A stretch of DNA of 64,000 nt from Bifidobacterium pseudolongum subsp. globosum (GCF_000741295.1 NZ_JGZG01000005.1:558001-622000); one strand, 5' to 3'. Counted from the stretch's first letter, positions 50,762-60,612 are shown. The notes: generated by a model not told the origin, from the letters alone. A program made the numbers and translations.

Positions 50762-52903
50762 TCAGTGCTCGATGTCGATGACGACATCGCCCGGCTGCAC
50801 GTCCTGGTCCGCATGGGGCGTTACGCGGGTGAGCGCGGCGGTGTTGAGCACGGTCATGAGTGTGGTGGTGCTGTAGCCTGCGGCCGTGACCTTGTTGAAG
50901 TCCACGTCCACGAGCTTGTCGCCCACGTTCACACGCTGGCCCTGCTTGACGGCGACGGTAAAGCCGTCGCCGTTCATCTTGACCGTGTCGATGCCCACAT
51001 GCACGAGCACCTCAACACCGTCATCGGTCTTGATGCCGAACGCGTGGCCGGTCTCGGCCACCGTGCTGAGCACACCGGCGAGCGGCGCGTACACGGTGCC
51101 GCCGTTGGGCTGGATGCCCACGCCCTCGCCAAGCGCGCGAGACGCGAACACCGGGTCTCCGCACTCGTCGAGCGAGATCACGTGGCCGGCGAGCGGCGAA
51201 TAGACGTGGCCGGTCGGCTGTACCGGGGCGTCTTCACGGGCCGCGGCGGCACCGGCGGCTGACGTCTCGTCGGCGGGCAGCAGATTGTCATCCTCATGCG
51301 TTTCGGTGTTTTCCACCGCGGCGCGGTTCGCCGGCGTCTCGGTGGTTTCGTCGGCCTGCACGGCCTGCACGCGGGCGAGCACCTCGGCCTTTTCCTCAGG
51401 CGTGCGGTAGTCGAACGTGACGACCATGAACATCGAGACGAAGAACGCGATCGCGATCGCGAGGCCGTAGACCCACATCTGGTTGAAGACCGGCACCGTG
51501 AGCAGCGACGTGAACGCGAACGCGGTCGTGGTCACACCGTGCACAACTTCGCCATTCTCCAAGGTGGACGGGAAGAGCCAGCCGAGCACGGCGATGGAGA
51601 TGCCGCCGGCGGCGCAGCCCACAAGCATGCGGCTGTACATCTTCTTGAAACGCAGATGGATGCCGTAGAGCGAAGGCTCGGAGACGCCGCCGAACAGACC
51701 AGCGGCGAGCGCGCCGATCGAGGTCTGGCGCATTTCGGTGTCATGGTCACGCAACGCCAGGATCAGCACGCCGGCGGTGGCACCGAAGCAGGCGAAGTTC
51801 CACGTGCCCATCGGGCCCTGGATGAAGTCGTAGCCCATCGTGTCGATGTTGATGAGCATGAGGGCGTTGAGCGGCCAGTGCAGGCCGAGCGGCACGAGGA
51901 ACGGATAGATCATCGGGATCAGCAGCGCGAAGATGAATGGCGCATGCGAGTTGAGCCATGCCAGGCCCACGCCGAGCCAGTTGCCGATCCACACGCCGAG
52001 CGGGCCGACGAGGAACGCGGTGAGCGCGCCGACGATGACCATGCACAGGAACGGCACGAACACGAGCTGCACCGAATCCGGGATGATCTTCTTGAGCCCG
52101 TGGTAGACGAGCGCGAGCACGGCGGCCATGAGCAGCGGTACGAACACGTTGCCGCTGTAGTCGCTCAGCTGCATCGGCATGCCGAAGACGGTGGTGGTGC
52201 ACTGCTGGGTGCCGACGACGCTCTGCGAGCAGTGGGTTTCGGCCCAGTCGGTGCTCATGAGGCTCATGAACGACGGCGTCATGAGGGCGGCCATGATCGC
52301 GCCGCCGAGCCACGGGTCGACGTTGAGCTTCTTGGACGCGTTGTAGGCGATCATGATGGGCAGGAAGTAGAACACGCCCTTGTACAGCGCCTGCACGAAG
52401 ACCCATGTCGGCGACTGTGTCTCGCTCTGGATCCAACCGCATGCGATGCACACGTTGATGATCGCGATGATGAGCGACGCGCCGAGCAGCACGCCCAGGA
52501 TCGGGCGGAACGAATCGGACAGGTATTCGAAGAACGAGTCGAGCCACGCCACCTTGCCGCGGGCCTTGGAGCGGGCGGCCGCCTTGACGTCGGCGTTCGA
52601 CATGCCCGCGGTGGAGCCACCGGCGGCCTTGGCCGGGGCGCCGGATGCCACACGCTGCATCTCGGGCAGGTTCATGATCTGGTTGTAGACATTGGCGACG
52701 CCGCCGCCGATGACCACCTGATAGCGGTCGCCGCTCTGCGGGACCGCGCCCAGCACACCTTTCATGTGCTGGAGCTCGTTCTGGTTGACCTTTCCCGCGT
52801 CAACCAGTTCGAAACGAAGGCGAGTGGCGCAGTGCGTCAGGCTCTTGACGTTGTCCGGGCCACCGATCGCAGCAATGATCTGCGAAGGTAACGAGTCAGC
52901 CAT
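50762..52903 (-). CDS. PTS EIIBCA, beta-glucoside type
   Basis: A 713-residue sugar phosphotransferase permease in EIIB-EIIC-EIIA order. The EIIB phospho-Cys is C25 (SLTHCATRLRF), EIIC spans about 110-460 with some ten helices, and EIIA ends with VEVLVHVGID where H635 is phosphorylated; all three domains are complete. This arrangement is the beta-glucoside/sucrose/trehalose (Glc) family. Bifidobacteria have few PTS systems, so this one may be the principal glucose or beta-glucoside importer. No glycosidase or antiterminator is adjacent. A LacI-type operator lies 134 nt upstream. ATG 52903 has GGAAAGG upstream. Confidence 0.88.
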   Translation of the reverse strand: MADSLPSQIIAAIGGPDNVKSLTHCATRLRFELVDAGKVNQNELQHMKGVLGAVPQSGDRYQVVIGGGVANVYNQIMNLPEMQRVASGAPAKAAGGSTAGMSNADVKAAARSKARGKVAWLDSFFEYLSDSFRPILGVLLGASLIIAIINVCIACGWIQSETQSPTWVFVQALYKGVFYFLPIMIAYNASKKLNVDPWLGGAIMAALMTPSFMSLMSTDWAETHCSQSVVGTQQCTTTVFGMPMQLSDYSGNVFVPLLMAAVLALVYHGLKKIIPDSVQLVFVPFLCMVIVGALTAFLVGPLGVWIGNWLGVGLAWLNSHAPFIFALLIPMIYPFLVPLGLHWPLNALMLINIDTMGYDFIQGPMGTWNFACFGATAGVLILALRDHDTEMRQTSIGALAAGLFGGVSEPSLYGIHLRFKKMYSRMLVGCAAGGISIAVLGWLFPSTLENGEVVHGVTTTAFAFTSLLTVPVFNQMWVYGLAIAIAFFVSMFMVVTFDYRTPEEKAEVLARVQAVQADETTETPANRAAVENTETHEDDNLLPADETSAAGAAAAREDAPVQPTGHVYSPLAGHVISLDECGDPVFASRALGEGVGIQPNGGTVYAPLAGVLSTVAETGHAFGIKTDDGVEVLVHVGIDTVKMNGDGFTVAVKQGQRVNVGDKLVDVDFNKVTAAGYSTTTLMTVLNTAALTRVTPHADQDVQPGDVVIDIEH

Positions 52904-53265
52904 CGTTCATCCTTTCCTCTTGTGATTATGGTCGCCAACGAAGCCCCATTGCCGCGTGGCGGACGATCCGAGATGGCACAGTACGCCTCAGTGCCGTAAT
53001 GAAAAATCGGACCGGACGTCCCAGCAACCAGCCTCGTGGAATCGTTTCCAGTCTACTCGTTTCGGCTTTCACGCCCTCCGCCAAAAGTCAAACGGTATGC
53101 GGCATCACGTGCTCATTTTGATTATTTTGTTGTTTTTCGTGAGCCCTGAGGCTAATGCAATCGATTTCATCTCTTCGCCATCGGCTAAACTTTGATACTG
53201 CCGCCTGTCGTGCCTCCGCACGGTAGGCTGGAGCAGTCCATCGTTACAGATTGATTGAAGGTTGT
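52904..53265. other. Divergent promoter region of PTS and pgm
   Basis: A 362-bp region with the LacI-type operator at 53037-53050, an A+T-rich stretch near 53100-53150 and the pgm ribosome site. No small gene was found. Confidence 0.5.
53037..53050. promoter_or_regulatory. LacI-family operator
   Basis: TGGAATCGTTTCCA: two half-sites TGGAA/TTCCA around a central CG, the classic LacI/GalR operator form. It sits between PTS and pgm and may regulate either. No LacI gene is in the window. Confidence 0.55.
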
Positions 53266-54942
53266 ATGGTTGCACAGAACGCGGGTATGCCCGCCACTCC
53301 AGCAGATCTTATCGACGTCGATGAAGTCATCGGCAAGTACTACGACGTGGTGCCGGACCCATCCGTACCCGAGCAGCGCGTCATCTTCGGCACCTCGGGC
53401 CACCGCGGCTCGTCGCTGAAGACCTCGTTCAACGAGGCGCACATCGTGGCGATCACGCAGGCCATCGCGGAATACCGCAAGGCCGCCGGTGTGACCGGCC
53501 CGCTCTACATCGGCCGCGACACCCACGCGCTGAGCCTGCCGGCGTGGAAGACCGCGATCGAGGTGCTCGTGGCGAACGGCGTGCGCGTGCGCGTCGACTC
53601 CCGCGACGACTACACCCCCACCCCTGTCGTCTCCCAGGCGATCCTGACGCACAACCGCGCGGCGGACGGCACCCAGCGCTTCGAAGGCGCCGATCTGGCC
53701 GACGGCATCGTCGTGACGCCTTCGCACAACCCGCCCACCGACGGCGGTTTCAAGTACGATCCGGTCACCGGCGGCCCGGCGCCGTCCGAGGTGACGAACG
53801 CTATCGCGAACCGCGCGAACGAGCTGCTCGGCGACTTCAAGAGCGTCAAGCGCGTGCCGTTCGAGCAGGCCATCAAGTCCGACCTCGTGGAGCGCTTCGA
53901 CTTCCGCGAGCACTACGTGGACGATCTCAAGAACGTCATCGACTTCGACGTGATCCGCAACTCCGGCGTGCGTCTGGGCATCGACCCGCTCGGCGGCGCC
54001 TCGGTGAACTACTGGCCGCTCATCAACGAGAAGTACGGCCTGAACATCGGCGTCATCCGCCCCGAGGTCGACCCGACGTGGCGTTTCATGACGATCGACC
54101 ACGACGGCAAGATTCGCATGGACCCCTCGTCGCAGTACGCGATGAAGGGCCTCGTGGACGAGCTCAACGCCGGCGCATGGGACAAGTACGACTTGGTGGG
54201 CGGCACCGACCCGGACGCCGACCGCCACGGCATCGTCTGCCCGAACTGGGGCGTGATGAACCCGAACCACTACCTGGCCGTGTGCGTCGAATACCTGTTC
54301 GGCGGCAACCGCCCCGACTGGCCGGCAGGCGCCGGCGTGGGCAAGACGCTCGTCTCCTCCTCGCTCATCGACCGCGTGGCCGCGGCGATCGACGCGCATG
54401 TCGTCGAGGTGCCGGTCGGCTTCAAGTGGTTCGTCGACCCGCTGTTCACCGGTGAGGTCGCGTTCGGCGGCGAAGAGAGCTCCGGCATGAGCTTCCTGCG
54501 CTTCAACGGCCGTGTGTGGACGACCGACAAGGACGGCCTGATTCCCGACCTGCTCGCCGCGGAGATCACCGGCAAGACCGGCAAGAACCCGGCGCAGCTG
54601 CACCAGGAGCAGGTGGAGCGCTTCGGCGAAAGCTGGTACAGCCGCATCGACACGCCCACCACCCTTGAGCAGAAGCAGAAGTTCGCGAACCTCAATGCGG
54701 ACGATGTGACCGCCACCACGCTCGGCGGCGAGGACATCACCGCGATCCTGACCAAGGCCCCGGGCAACGATGCGCCGATCGGCGGCATCAAGGTCGTGAC
54801 CGAGGACAACTGGTTCGCGGCCCGCCCGTCCGGCACCGAGAACATCTACAAGGTCTACGCCGAGTCGTTCGTCTCCCCCGAGACGCTCGACTCCGTGCTC
54901 GACGAAGCCACGCAGGTCGTGGACAACGCCCTCGGCGAGTGA
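53266..54942 (+). CDS. pgm: Phosphoglucomutase
   Basis: Pgm converts glucose-1-phosphate and glucose-6-phosphate, linking Leloir galactose use and glycogen with central metabolism. The 558-residue protein is the alpha-D-glucose-specific form: [12 protein letters not shown] near the N terminus, the active-site phosphoserine in [13 protein letters not shown], metal loop [11 protein letters not shown], sugar-binding [11 protein letters not shown] and the phosphate site [14 protein letters not shown] 53266 is preceded by GAAGG. Followed by its own terminator. Works with galE at the other end of the window. Confidence 0.95.
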   Translation: MVAQNAGMPATPADLIDVDEVIGKYYDVVPDPSVPEQRVIFGTSGHRGSSLKTSFNEAHIVAITQAIAEYRKAAGVTGPLYIGRDTHALSLPAWKTAIEVLVANGVRVRVDSRDDYTPTPVVSQAILTHNRAADGTQRFEGADLADGIVVTPSHNPPTDGGFKYDPVTGGPAPSEVTNAIANRANELLGDFKSVKRVPFEQAIKSDLVERFDFREHYVDDLKNVIDFDVIRNSGVRLGIDPLGGASVNYWPLINEKYGLNIGVIRPEVDPTWRFMTIDHDGKIRMDPSSQYAMKGLVDELNAGAWDKYDLVGGTDPDADRHGIVCPNWGVMNPNHYLAVCVEYLFGGNRPDWPAGAGVGKTLVSSSLIDRVAAAIDAHVVEVPVGFKWFVDPLFTGEVAFGGEESSGMSFLRFNGRVWTTDKDGLIPDLLAAEITGKTGKNPAQLHQEQVERFGESWYSRIDTPTTLEQKQKFANLNADDVTATTLGGEDITAILTKAPGNDAPIGGIKVVTEDNWFAARPSGTENIYKVYAESFVSPETLDSVLDEATQVVDNALGE

Positions 54943-54978
54943 TCCACCCCGCACGGCACCGCCGTGCAACGTACTGAA

Positions 54979-55023
54979 GCAACGCCCAGACCCGGCCATC
55001 CGCGCCGCGTGTCTGGGCGTTGC
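54979..55023 (+). terminator. Terminator after pgm
   Basis: GCAACGCCCAGAC (54979-54991) pairs with GTCTGGGCGTTGC (55011-55023); the loop is 19 nt. Confidence 0.7.
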
Positions 55024-55061
55024 CGTTGGTGCGGGCAGTGCCTGGCCGTACAGTGGAGGGC

Positions 55062-56054
55062 ATGACGATCACTGTTTCCACTGATGGATCCGCCCTCGGC
55101 AATCCCAACGGGCCGATGGGCTGGGCATGGGCCGACCACTCGAGCCAGGGCGAGCACGCGCACACCGGCGATTGCGACGCCGGCGGCGCGACGAACGGCA
55201 CGAACCAGATCGGTGAACTGTGCGCGGTGTTGATGGCGTTGCGCGCGCACCCGGGCAGCGAGCCGCTCGTCATCGAAACCGACTCGCAGTACGCGATCAA
55301 CTGCGCCACCAAATGGGTGCACGGGTGGAAGAAGAACGGCTGGAAGAACTCGAAGAAAGAGCCGGTGAAGAACGCGGCGGTGATCAAGGCGATCGACGCG
55401 GAACTGCGCGCACGCGAAGGCTCGGTGCGCTTCCAGTGGGTCAAGGGGCATGCGGGCAACGCCGGCAATGAGAGGGTCGACGAGCTCGCGCGCACCTACG
55501 CCGAGGACTGTAGGTCGGGCGTGCGCGACGGCTACCTGCCGCGCGAAGGCTGGCAGTCGCTGCTCGATTCGCAGTACGCGCGTGGCACCGACGTGCCGAT
55601 GGACGCGCAACTGCTGCTCGACGGCGATCTCGACCGCGCCAAGTATGTGGCTGGCCGATGCATCGGCGGCGCGGCAAGCGAGACGGAGGCGCCGAGCGAA
55701 CCACATGATGCGAACGAGCAGCCGGCCGCGCCCGCGCAATCCGCGCAGCCGCAGAGCGCTGACTCCGCGCCCGTCGACCCTGTGCGCGACACCGACCCCG
55801 CACAGCCTGCCAAACCCGCACAATCTGCACAGCCGGCCGAATCTGCGCAATCCGTGCAGCCCGCCGAACCACTGCTGCGGCACAGCGGGCTGCATGTGAG
55901 CGGCGAGGTGCGCTTCACTCCTCCGCCTCAGTCGAGCCCGCATTTCGACGGCCGTCCGCGCCGTGTGCGCGGCTATATCGAGGTCGACGGACTGGTGAAC
56001 GGCGACGGCACGTTGACACTCGAAGGCGCGCCGTTCCTCGTCTACCAGTCGTGA
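55062..56054 (+). CDS. rnhA: Ribonuclease HI with C-terminal extension
   Basis: RNase HI cuts RNA in RNA-DNA hybrids. The catalytic acids are in VSTDGSALGNP, ELCAVLMAL, ETDSQYAIN and GNERVDELA, all in the first 150 residues. The 330-residue protein is twice the usual size. After residue about 150 come a linker, a long Ala/Pro/Gln/Ser repeat (units like PAQSAQPAES, about 215-265) and a final beta-rich part ending GTLTLEGAPFLVYQS. ATG 55062 has GGAGGG and TACAGT seven bases upstream, so it may be SD-led or leaderless. Confidence 0.9.
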   Translation: MTITVSTDGSALGNPNGPMGWAWADHSSQGEHAHTGDCDAGGATNGTNQIGELCAVLMALRAHPGSEPLVIETDSQYAINCATKWVHGWKKNGWKNSKKEPVKNAAVIKAIDAELRAREGSVRFQWVKGHAGNAGNERVDELARTYAEDCRSGVRDGYLPREGWQSLLDSQYARGTDVPMDAQLLLDGDLDRAKYVAGRCIGGAASETEAPSEPHDANEQPAAPAQSAQPQSADSAPVDPVRDTDPAQPAKPAQSAQPAESAQSVQPAEPLLRHSGLHVSGEVRFTPPPQSSPHFDGRPRRVRGYIEVDGLVNGDGTLTLEGAPFLVYQS

Positions 56055-56189
56055 CGTGCACGCGGCAATCCGCCACCCACATATGAAACCAAGCGTGAAA
56101 CACGGGAGCCTGCGCGTTCTGTTGGCTCGGTTAGTATGGGAGGCAGTGCGCGGGGCGATTCCGCGCCATGATTCGCATAAAGGAGCGTT

Positions 56190-56888
56190 ATGGACAAGGC
56201 ACAACAGGATGCGATGAAGAAGGAAGCCGGCATCGAAGCCGCCAAGCTCATCACCGACGGCATGATCGCAGGTCTGGGCACCGGTTCGACCGTGCGGTTC
56301 CTCGTGGACGAGCTCGGCCGCCGCGTGCAGGAGGAGGGCCTCGACTTCACCGGCGTGACCACTTCCCGCCGCACGCAGGAGCAGGCCGAAGGTTACGGCA
56401 TCAAGATCGTGAACATCGACGACGTGGACCACATCGACCTCACGATCGACGGCGCCGACGAAGTGGACGCCAACTTCAACGGCATCAAGGGCGGCGGCGC
56501 GGCCCTCCTGTGGGAGAAGATCGTGGCCGTCAATTCCAACAAGATCGTGTGGATCGTGGACGAATCCAAGGTCGTGGACGTCATCGGCAAGTTCCCGCTG
56601 CCGGTCGAGGTAATCCCGTTCGGCTGGTCGCACGTGTTCAAGCGCCTCGACGAGCGCGGCTACAAGCCGGTGCTCCGCCTCGACGCCGAAGGCGAGCCGG
56701 TGCGCACCGACGAGAACAACTACGTGATCGACCTGCACCTCGAGCGCATCGACGACCCGCAGGCGCTGGCCCAGGACCTCATCAACATCGTGGGCGTTGT
56801 GGAGCACGGCCTGTTCCTCAACATGGTCAACGAAGTGATCGTGGGCAGCCCGGACGGCCCGCGCGTGCTGACCAACCCGAACAAGTGA
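56190..56888 (+). CDS. rpiA: Ribose-5-phosphate isomerase A
   Basis: RpiA interconverts ribose- and ribulose-5-phosphate, needed by the bifid shunt. The 232-residue protein has the [14 protein letters not shown] phosphate loop, [11 protein letters not shown] with catalytic acids, and [16 protein letters not shown] 56190 has AAAGGAG five bases upstream. It ends in a strong terminator. Confidence 0.95.
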   Translation: MDKAQQDAMKKEAGIEAAKLITDGMIAGLGTGSTVRFLVDELGRRVQEEGLDFTGVTTSRRTQEQAEGYGIKIVNIDDVDHIDLTIDGADEVDANFNGIKGGGAALLWEKIVAVNSNKIVWIVDESKVVDVIGKFPLPVEVIPFGWSHVFKRLDERGYKPVLRLDAEGEPVRTDENNYVIDLHLERIDDPQALAQDLINIVGVVEHGLFLNMVNEVIVGSPDGPRVLTNPNK

Positions 56889-56924
56889 GCCGGTCCAGGC
56901 ACTGACCGACAGCGACACAGAACG

Positions 56925-56956
56925 CAGGAGGCCCCCAAATCATTGGGGGCCTCCTG
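56925..56956. terminator. Terminator between rpiA and bS22 gene
   Basis: CAGGAGGCCCCCAA (56925-56938) pairs with TTGGGGGCCTCCTG (56943-56956), a 4-nt loop. It serves both converging genes. Confidence 0.8.
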
Positions 56957-56985
56957 CCATATACGCTTACATCAGCTGGTAAAGA

Positions 56986-57075
56986 CTACTTGCGCTGGTG
57001 GCGAGTCTTACGCAGCAGTTTGCGGTGCTTCTTCTTGCTCATCCGCTTGCGGCGCTTCTTGATGACCGAGCCCAT
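56986..57075 (-). CDS. Ribosomal protein bS22 (AURKAIP1/COX24 type)
   Basis: A 29-residue, very basic peptide: [19 protein letters not shown] and [10 protein letters not shown]. This is the actinobacterial bS22 small-subunit protein, usually listed as AURKAIP1/COX24-domain protein. It is easily missed by gene callers because of its size. GGAGG stands six bases before the ATG. It is monocistronic on the minus strand, between rpiA and the next hypothetical gene. Confidence 0.9.
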   Translation of the reverse strand: MGSVIKKRRKRMSKKKHRKLLRKTRHQRK

Positions 57076-57163
57076 CTCAAGCCTCCGTTCCATATACTCG
57101 AAAAGTTTGCAACTTGACACACTCTACACGGCTGAGCCGACTTTGCGCTTCAGCCACGCCCGG

Positions 57164-57718
57164 CTAGACCGGGAACAGCTTGTAGACCGCCTCCACGCTC
57201 GCCTGCGGTCCGGTGACGCGGAACACCACGGTGTCGTTGCGCCACAACGCAGTGGCTGTGCCGTCGCCACCCTTGCCGCCCACCACAACATAGCTGCCGG
57301 TGTTCTGCCCAGAGACCTTGATGTTGCCCGCGGCCAGCTGTTCGCCATCGAGTGCCTTGGCGAGTTTCTCGTACTGTGTTTCGGCCTCTTCGGCGTCGGC
57401 CCACTGGCCCATCAGCACGCGCACGTCCTTGGCTTGGTCGCCGTTGCCGTATGTGACCGCATATGCCTCGACCGGCGCGGCCGACTGCCATTCGTCGCTT
57501 GACTCGACCGCCCCGCGCACATAGTTCGACACATGCTCGGGCAGGATCTTGACGAGTTCGGACGCGTCGGACGGCAGCGGCTGCGCCGCGATCGTCGGCG
57601 TGGCCGAGGCGACCGCCGAGGGCACTTCGACCGGTGCGGGCGGCGTGCGCACCGCCCAGCCGGGCCAGCCGAATGCGCTGACGAGCGCAAGCACCACAAT
57701 GATCGCGGCGGCGCACAC
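57164..57718 (-). CDS. Hypothetical membrane-anchored protein, probable frameshift
   Basis: The readable frame from GTG 57718 gives 184 residues: a membrane helix (2-22) and an extracytoplasmic domain (VKILPEHVSNYVRGAVESS..., ending VEAVYKLFPV) with no family I recognise. The helix starts at residue 2 without the usual basic leader. A different frame just upstream starts MMAMAKTSGTPARRTGARAT (57850 region), Arg/Lys/Thr-rich, and would supply that leader if one C were added to the CCCC run at 57742-57745. So the intact gene may span 57164 to about 57850 with a one-base deletion. A start at GTG 57718 is the alternative. Confidence 0.6.
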   Translation of the reverse strand: MCAAAIIVVLALVSAFGWPGWAVRTPPAPVEVPSAVASATPTIAAQPLPSDASELVKILPEHVSNYVRGAVESSDEWQSAAPVEAYAVTYGNGDQAKDVRVLMGQWADAEEAETQYEKLAKALDGEQLAAGNIKVSGQNTGSYVVVGGKGGDGTATALWRNDTVVFRVTGPQASVEAVYKLFPV

Positions 57719-57911
57719 GACCGCACGCGCCTGCGTGCGGTCCCCGACGTCTGCGGCGCCGGCTGTTGCGCGGTCCGTGCCGTGGTCTTCGCCGTGGCCC
57801 GTGCGCCCGTGCGCCGCGCAGGGGTTCCCGAAGTCTTTGCCATAGCCATCATCTTGGCACAGCCGCCTGACGCCTCTTGCGCATGACGCAGGCAGGCGCT
57901 ACGTTTCGAAT

Positions 57912-59336
57912 ATGGCAAAGAGCAATGTGAGCTACGTGTGCACCGAGTGCGGCTGGACCGGGTCGAAATGGTACGGCCGCTGCCCCGAATGCGGCCAGTG
58001 GGGCACGATCGAGGAGTTCCGTGAGGCGAAGCCGAATCCGTCCACCACGCGCACGGCTGCTCCGGGCCGCACCGCGCGCACCACGGCGAGCGCGGTCGTC
58101 TCGAGCGCCGCGCAGCCGATCACGCAGATCAACACGGCGTCGGTGACGCGCATCCCCACCGGCTTCGGCGAATTCGACCGTGTGCTCGGTGGCGGCATTG
58201 TGCCCGGGTCTGTTGTACTGATCGCCGGCGAGCCGGGCATCGGCAAGTCGACATTGCTGCTCGAGACCGCGGGCAACGTCGCCAAAGCGAGCAGTGGCGC
58301 CGCGCAGCGCAACACCGTGCTCTATATTTCCGGCGAGGAGTCGCAGGCGCAGGTGCGGTTGCGCGCCTCGCGCATCGGCGCGGTCGAGGAGAACCTGCTG
58401 CTCGCCTCCACGACCGACTTGGCGACCGCGCTCGGCCTGATTGAGCAGCACAAGCCGGCCCTGGCGATCGTCGATTCGGCGCAGACGATCGTCTCGCAGG
58501 ACGTGGATGGCATTTCGGGCGGCTCCACGCAGGTGCGCGAGGTGGCGAGCGCGCTGATCGACACGGCCAAATCGCTCGACGTGCCGGTGCTGCTGGTGGG
58601 CCATGTGACCAAGGACGGTTCGATCGCCGGCCCGCGCACGCTTGAGCATCTGGTGGATGTGGTGTGCCAATTCGAGGGTGACTCGCAGACCGCGTTGCGC
58701 ATGTTGCGCGCGGTGAAGAACCGGTTCGGCCCCACTGACGAAGTGGGCTGCTTTGACATGAGCGGCGTCGGCATCGAGGAGGTGACCGATCCGGCTGGCC
58801 TGTTCCTCTCGTCCACCGACGCGCCCGTCGAAGGCACGTGCGTCACGTTCACGCTCGACGGCCACCGTTCGCTGCCGGTGGAGGTGCAGGCGCTCGTGAC
58901 GAAATCAGTGCTGCCCACACCGCGCCGCGCCGTCAACGGCGTGGACACGAACCGCATCGCAATGCTCGTGGCGGTGCTGTACCGGCATGGTGGCCTTGCG
59001 CTGTTGACGAACGACCTGTACATCTCCACGATCGCCGGCGGCGTGGCCAAGGAGCCGGCGTGCGACCTGGCGGTCTGCGCGGCGTTGGCGAGCGCCGCGA
59101 CGAATGCGCCAATCGCCAAGACCACGTGCGCGATCGGCGAGATTTCGCTCACCGGTCAGGTGCGCCCGGTGCCGCGACTGGAATACCGCCTGCGTGAGGC
59201 GGCCCGTTTGGGGTTCACCATGGCCATCGTGCCGCCGTTGCGCACGCCGGTGCACGTCGACGGCCTGACGATTGTGCCGGTGCAGTCACTCAAGGACGCA
59301 CTGGAGGCCATGCGGCTCACGAAGCGCGCGAAGTGA
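57912..59336 (+). CDS. radA: DNA repair protein RadA/Sms
   Basis: RadA is a RecA-like helicase that promotes branch migration in recombinational repair. The 474-residue protein has the C4 zinc finger CTECGWTGSKW...CPEC (C10, C13, C24, C27), Walker A GEPGIGKST (106-114), the RadA-specific KNRFGPTDEVG motif and a C-terminal Lon-like domain with GGVAKEPACDLAVC. The ATG at 57912 is preceded six bases upstream by TACGTT, a possible leaderless start. Its 3' end overlaps ribF by 20 bp on the opposite strand. Confidence 0.95.
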   Translation: MAKSNVSYVCTECGWTGSKWYGRCPECGQWGTIEEFREAKPNPSTTRTAAPGRTARTTASAVVSSAAQPITQINTASVTRIPTGFGEFDRVLGGGIVPGSVVLIAGEPGIGKSTLLLETAGNVAKASSGAAQRNTVLYISGEESQAQVRLRASRIGAVEENLLLASTTDLATALGLIEQHKPALAIVDSAQTIVSQDVDGISGGSTQVREVASALIDTAKSLDVPVLLVGHVTKDGSIAGPRTLEHLVDVVCQFEGDSQTALRMLRAVKNRFGPTDEVGCFDMSGVGIEEVTDPAGLFLSSTDAPVEGTCVTFTLDGHRSLPVEVQALVTKSVLPTPRRAVNGVDTNRIAMLVAVLYRHGGLALLTNDLYISTIAGGVAKEPACDLAVCAALASAATNAPIAKTTCAIGEISLTGQVRPVPRLEYRLREAARLGFTMAIVPPLRTPVHVDGLTIVPVQSLKDALEAMRLTKRAK

Positions 59337-60570
59337 GTTCCCTCGTCTCGTCCGCATTGCGCTTGAGTTCGGCCACCAAATCGTCCGCCGAATCGAATTT
59401 GATTTGCGGGCGCAGGAATCCCACGAATTCGCAGCGCACACGGTGCCCATACAGTTCGAGCCAGTCGTCGGTGAGCGCATAGGCTTCGAGCACGCGCTCG
59501 TCATGCCCGCTCTGCTCGTTGAACGTGGGTTTGCGGCCGATCGAGATCGCCGCCGGCCAGCGGTACGGCGAATGTTCGGCGAGCCGGTTCTCCACGCCGC
59601 CCGACGTGTACTGCTGCGAGATCGGCTCGGCGCCGGCTTCGGGCGCCTCGCTGTATGCACGCTGCGACTCGTCGTACTCATCGGCGGGGCCCAGGTCGAT
59701 GAGCCAGCCGGCGTATACGCCGTCGACGGGCAGATAGCCATCGATTGGCGTCTCCACGTTCGCCGTGGGGAATCCGATTGTGCGCCCGCGTTCCTCGCCG
59801 TGCACCACGGTGCCTTCCACGCCGTGCGTGTGCCCGAGCACGTCATTGGCCGCCATGATGCGTCCCTGCCCCAGCAGCCACCGCACGTTCGTGGAGCTCA
59901 GCACGCGCACCTTCTTCGAGTTCAGCCGCTTCGTCAATGCGCGCTGTTCGGCTTTGTTCAGGCCCTCAAACGGGTCAGCGGGCTCGCCGCGGCCTTCGGG
60001 CATGCGCGGCGCGGCCTGCTGCGGCACGAACACGTGGCCGCCGTGGTCGGGCACCACCACGAGTTCGAACACGCCGGTGCCTTCGGCAAGCCGGCCGATC
60101 GACTCCACCGTGCCTTCCAGATTGGCGCCCATGCGCGCGTCCTCACCCAGCACGAGCGTGCGCATGCCGAGCTTGCCCACGAGCTGGCCCAGGAAGAAGC
60201 GGAACGACTTCGCCGCGAACTCCAGGTCGTAGCGCACGATCAACACGTAATCCACGTGCAGCGCGTTCATCATGCGCAGGCGTTCGTCCACGCCGGTGAT
60301 CTTCTGCGTGTCCTGCACGTCGGACGTCGGCTCCATGCCGCCGTTCTTCGCGGCGTACACGTGCACGAACGCCGGGCGCGGATCGAACATGATCACCACC
60401 GAAAAGCACTTCTCGCGTTTCGCGATGCGCACGGTCTCCTTGATCACCGACTGATGCCCACGGTGCACGCCGTCGAACACTCCCACCGTGACGACCGATT
60501 TCTTCGACGCGCTCAGTGTGGGCCAAGCCACGGTGCCGGTGATGTCCGGCTGCAAACGAATGATGTTCAA
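59317..60570 (-). CDS. ribF: Bifunctional riboflavin kinase/FAD synthetase
   Basis: RibF makes FMN and FAD. The N-terminal adenylyltransferase domain has GVFDGVHRGHQSVI; the C-terminal kinase domain has GRTIGFPTANVE and the GWLIDLG region. At 417 residues it is longer than the usual 300-340 because of inserts at about 75-95, 190-225 (Gly/Pro-rich) and 310-345. It begins with TTG at 60570, eight bases after GAGGTGAG; an adjacent ATG is out of frame. Fourth gene after infB-rbfA-truB. Confidence 0.9.
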   Translation of the reverse strand: MNIIRLQPDITGTVAWPTLSASKKSVVTVGVFDGVHRGHQSVIKETVRIAKREKCFSVVIMFDPRPAFVHVYAAKNGGMEPTSDVQDTQKITGVDERLRMMNALHVDYVLIVRYDLEFAAKSFRFFLGQLVGKLGMRTLVLGEDARMGANLEGTVESIGRLAEGTGVFELVVVPDHGGHVFVPQQAAPRMPEGRGEPADPFEGLNKAEQRALTKRLNSKKVRVLSSTNVRWLLGQGRIMAANDVLGHTHGVEGTVVHGEERGRTIGFPTANVETPIDGYLPVDGVYAGWLIDLGPADEYDESQRAYSEAPEAGAEPISQQYTSGGVENRLAEHSPYRWPAAISIGRKPTFNEQSGHDERVLEAYALTDDWLELYGHRVRCEFVGFLRPQIKFDSADDLVAELKRNADETRELTSRAS

Positions 60571-60612
60571 TTCATCTCACCTCTGGTAATGTGTGCCAAT
60601 TGCTCAAGGTTG

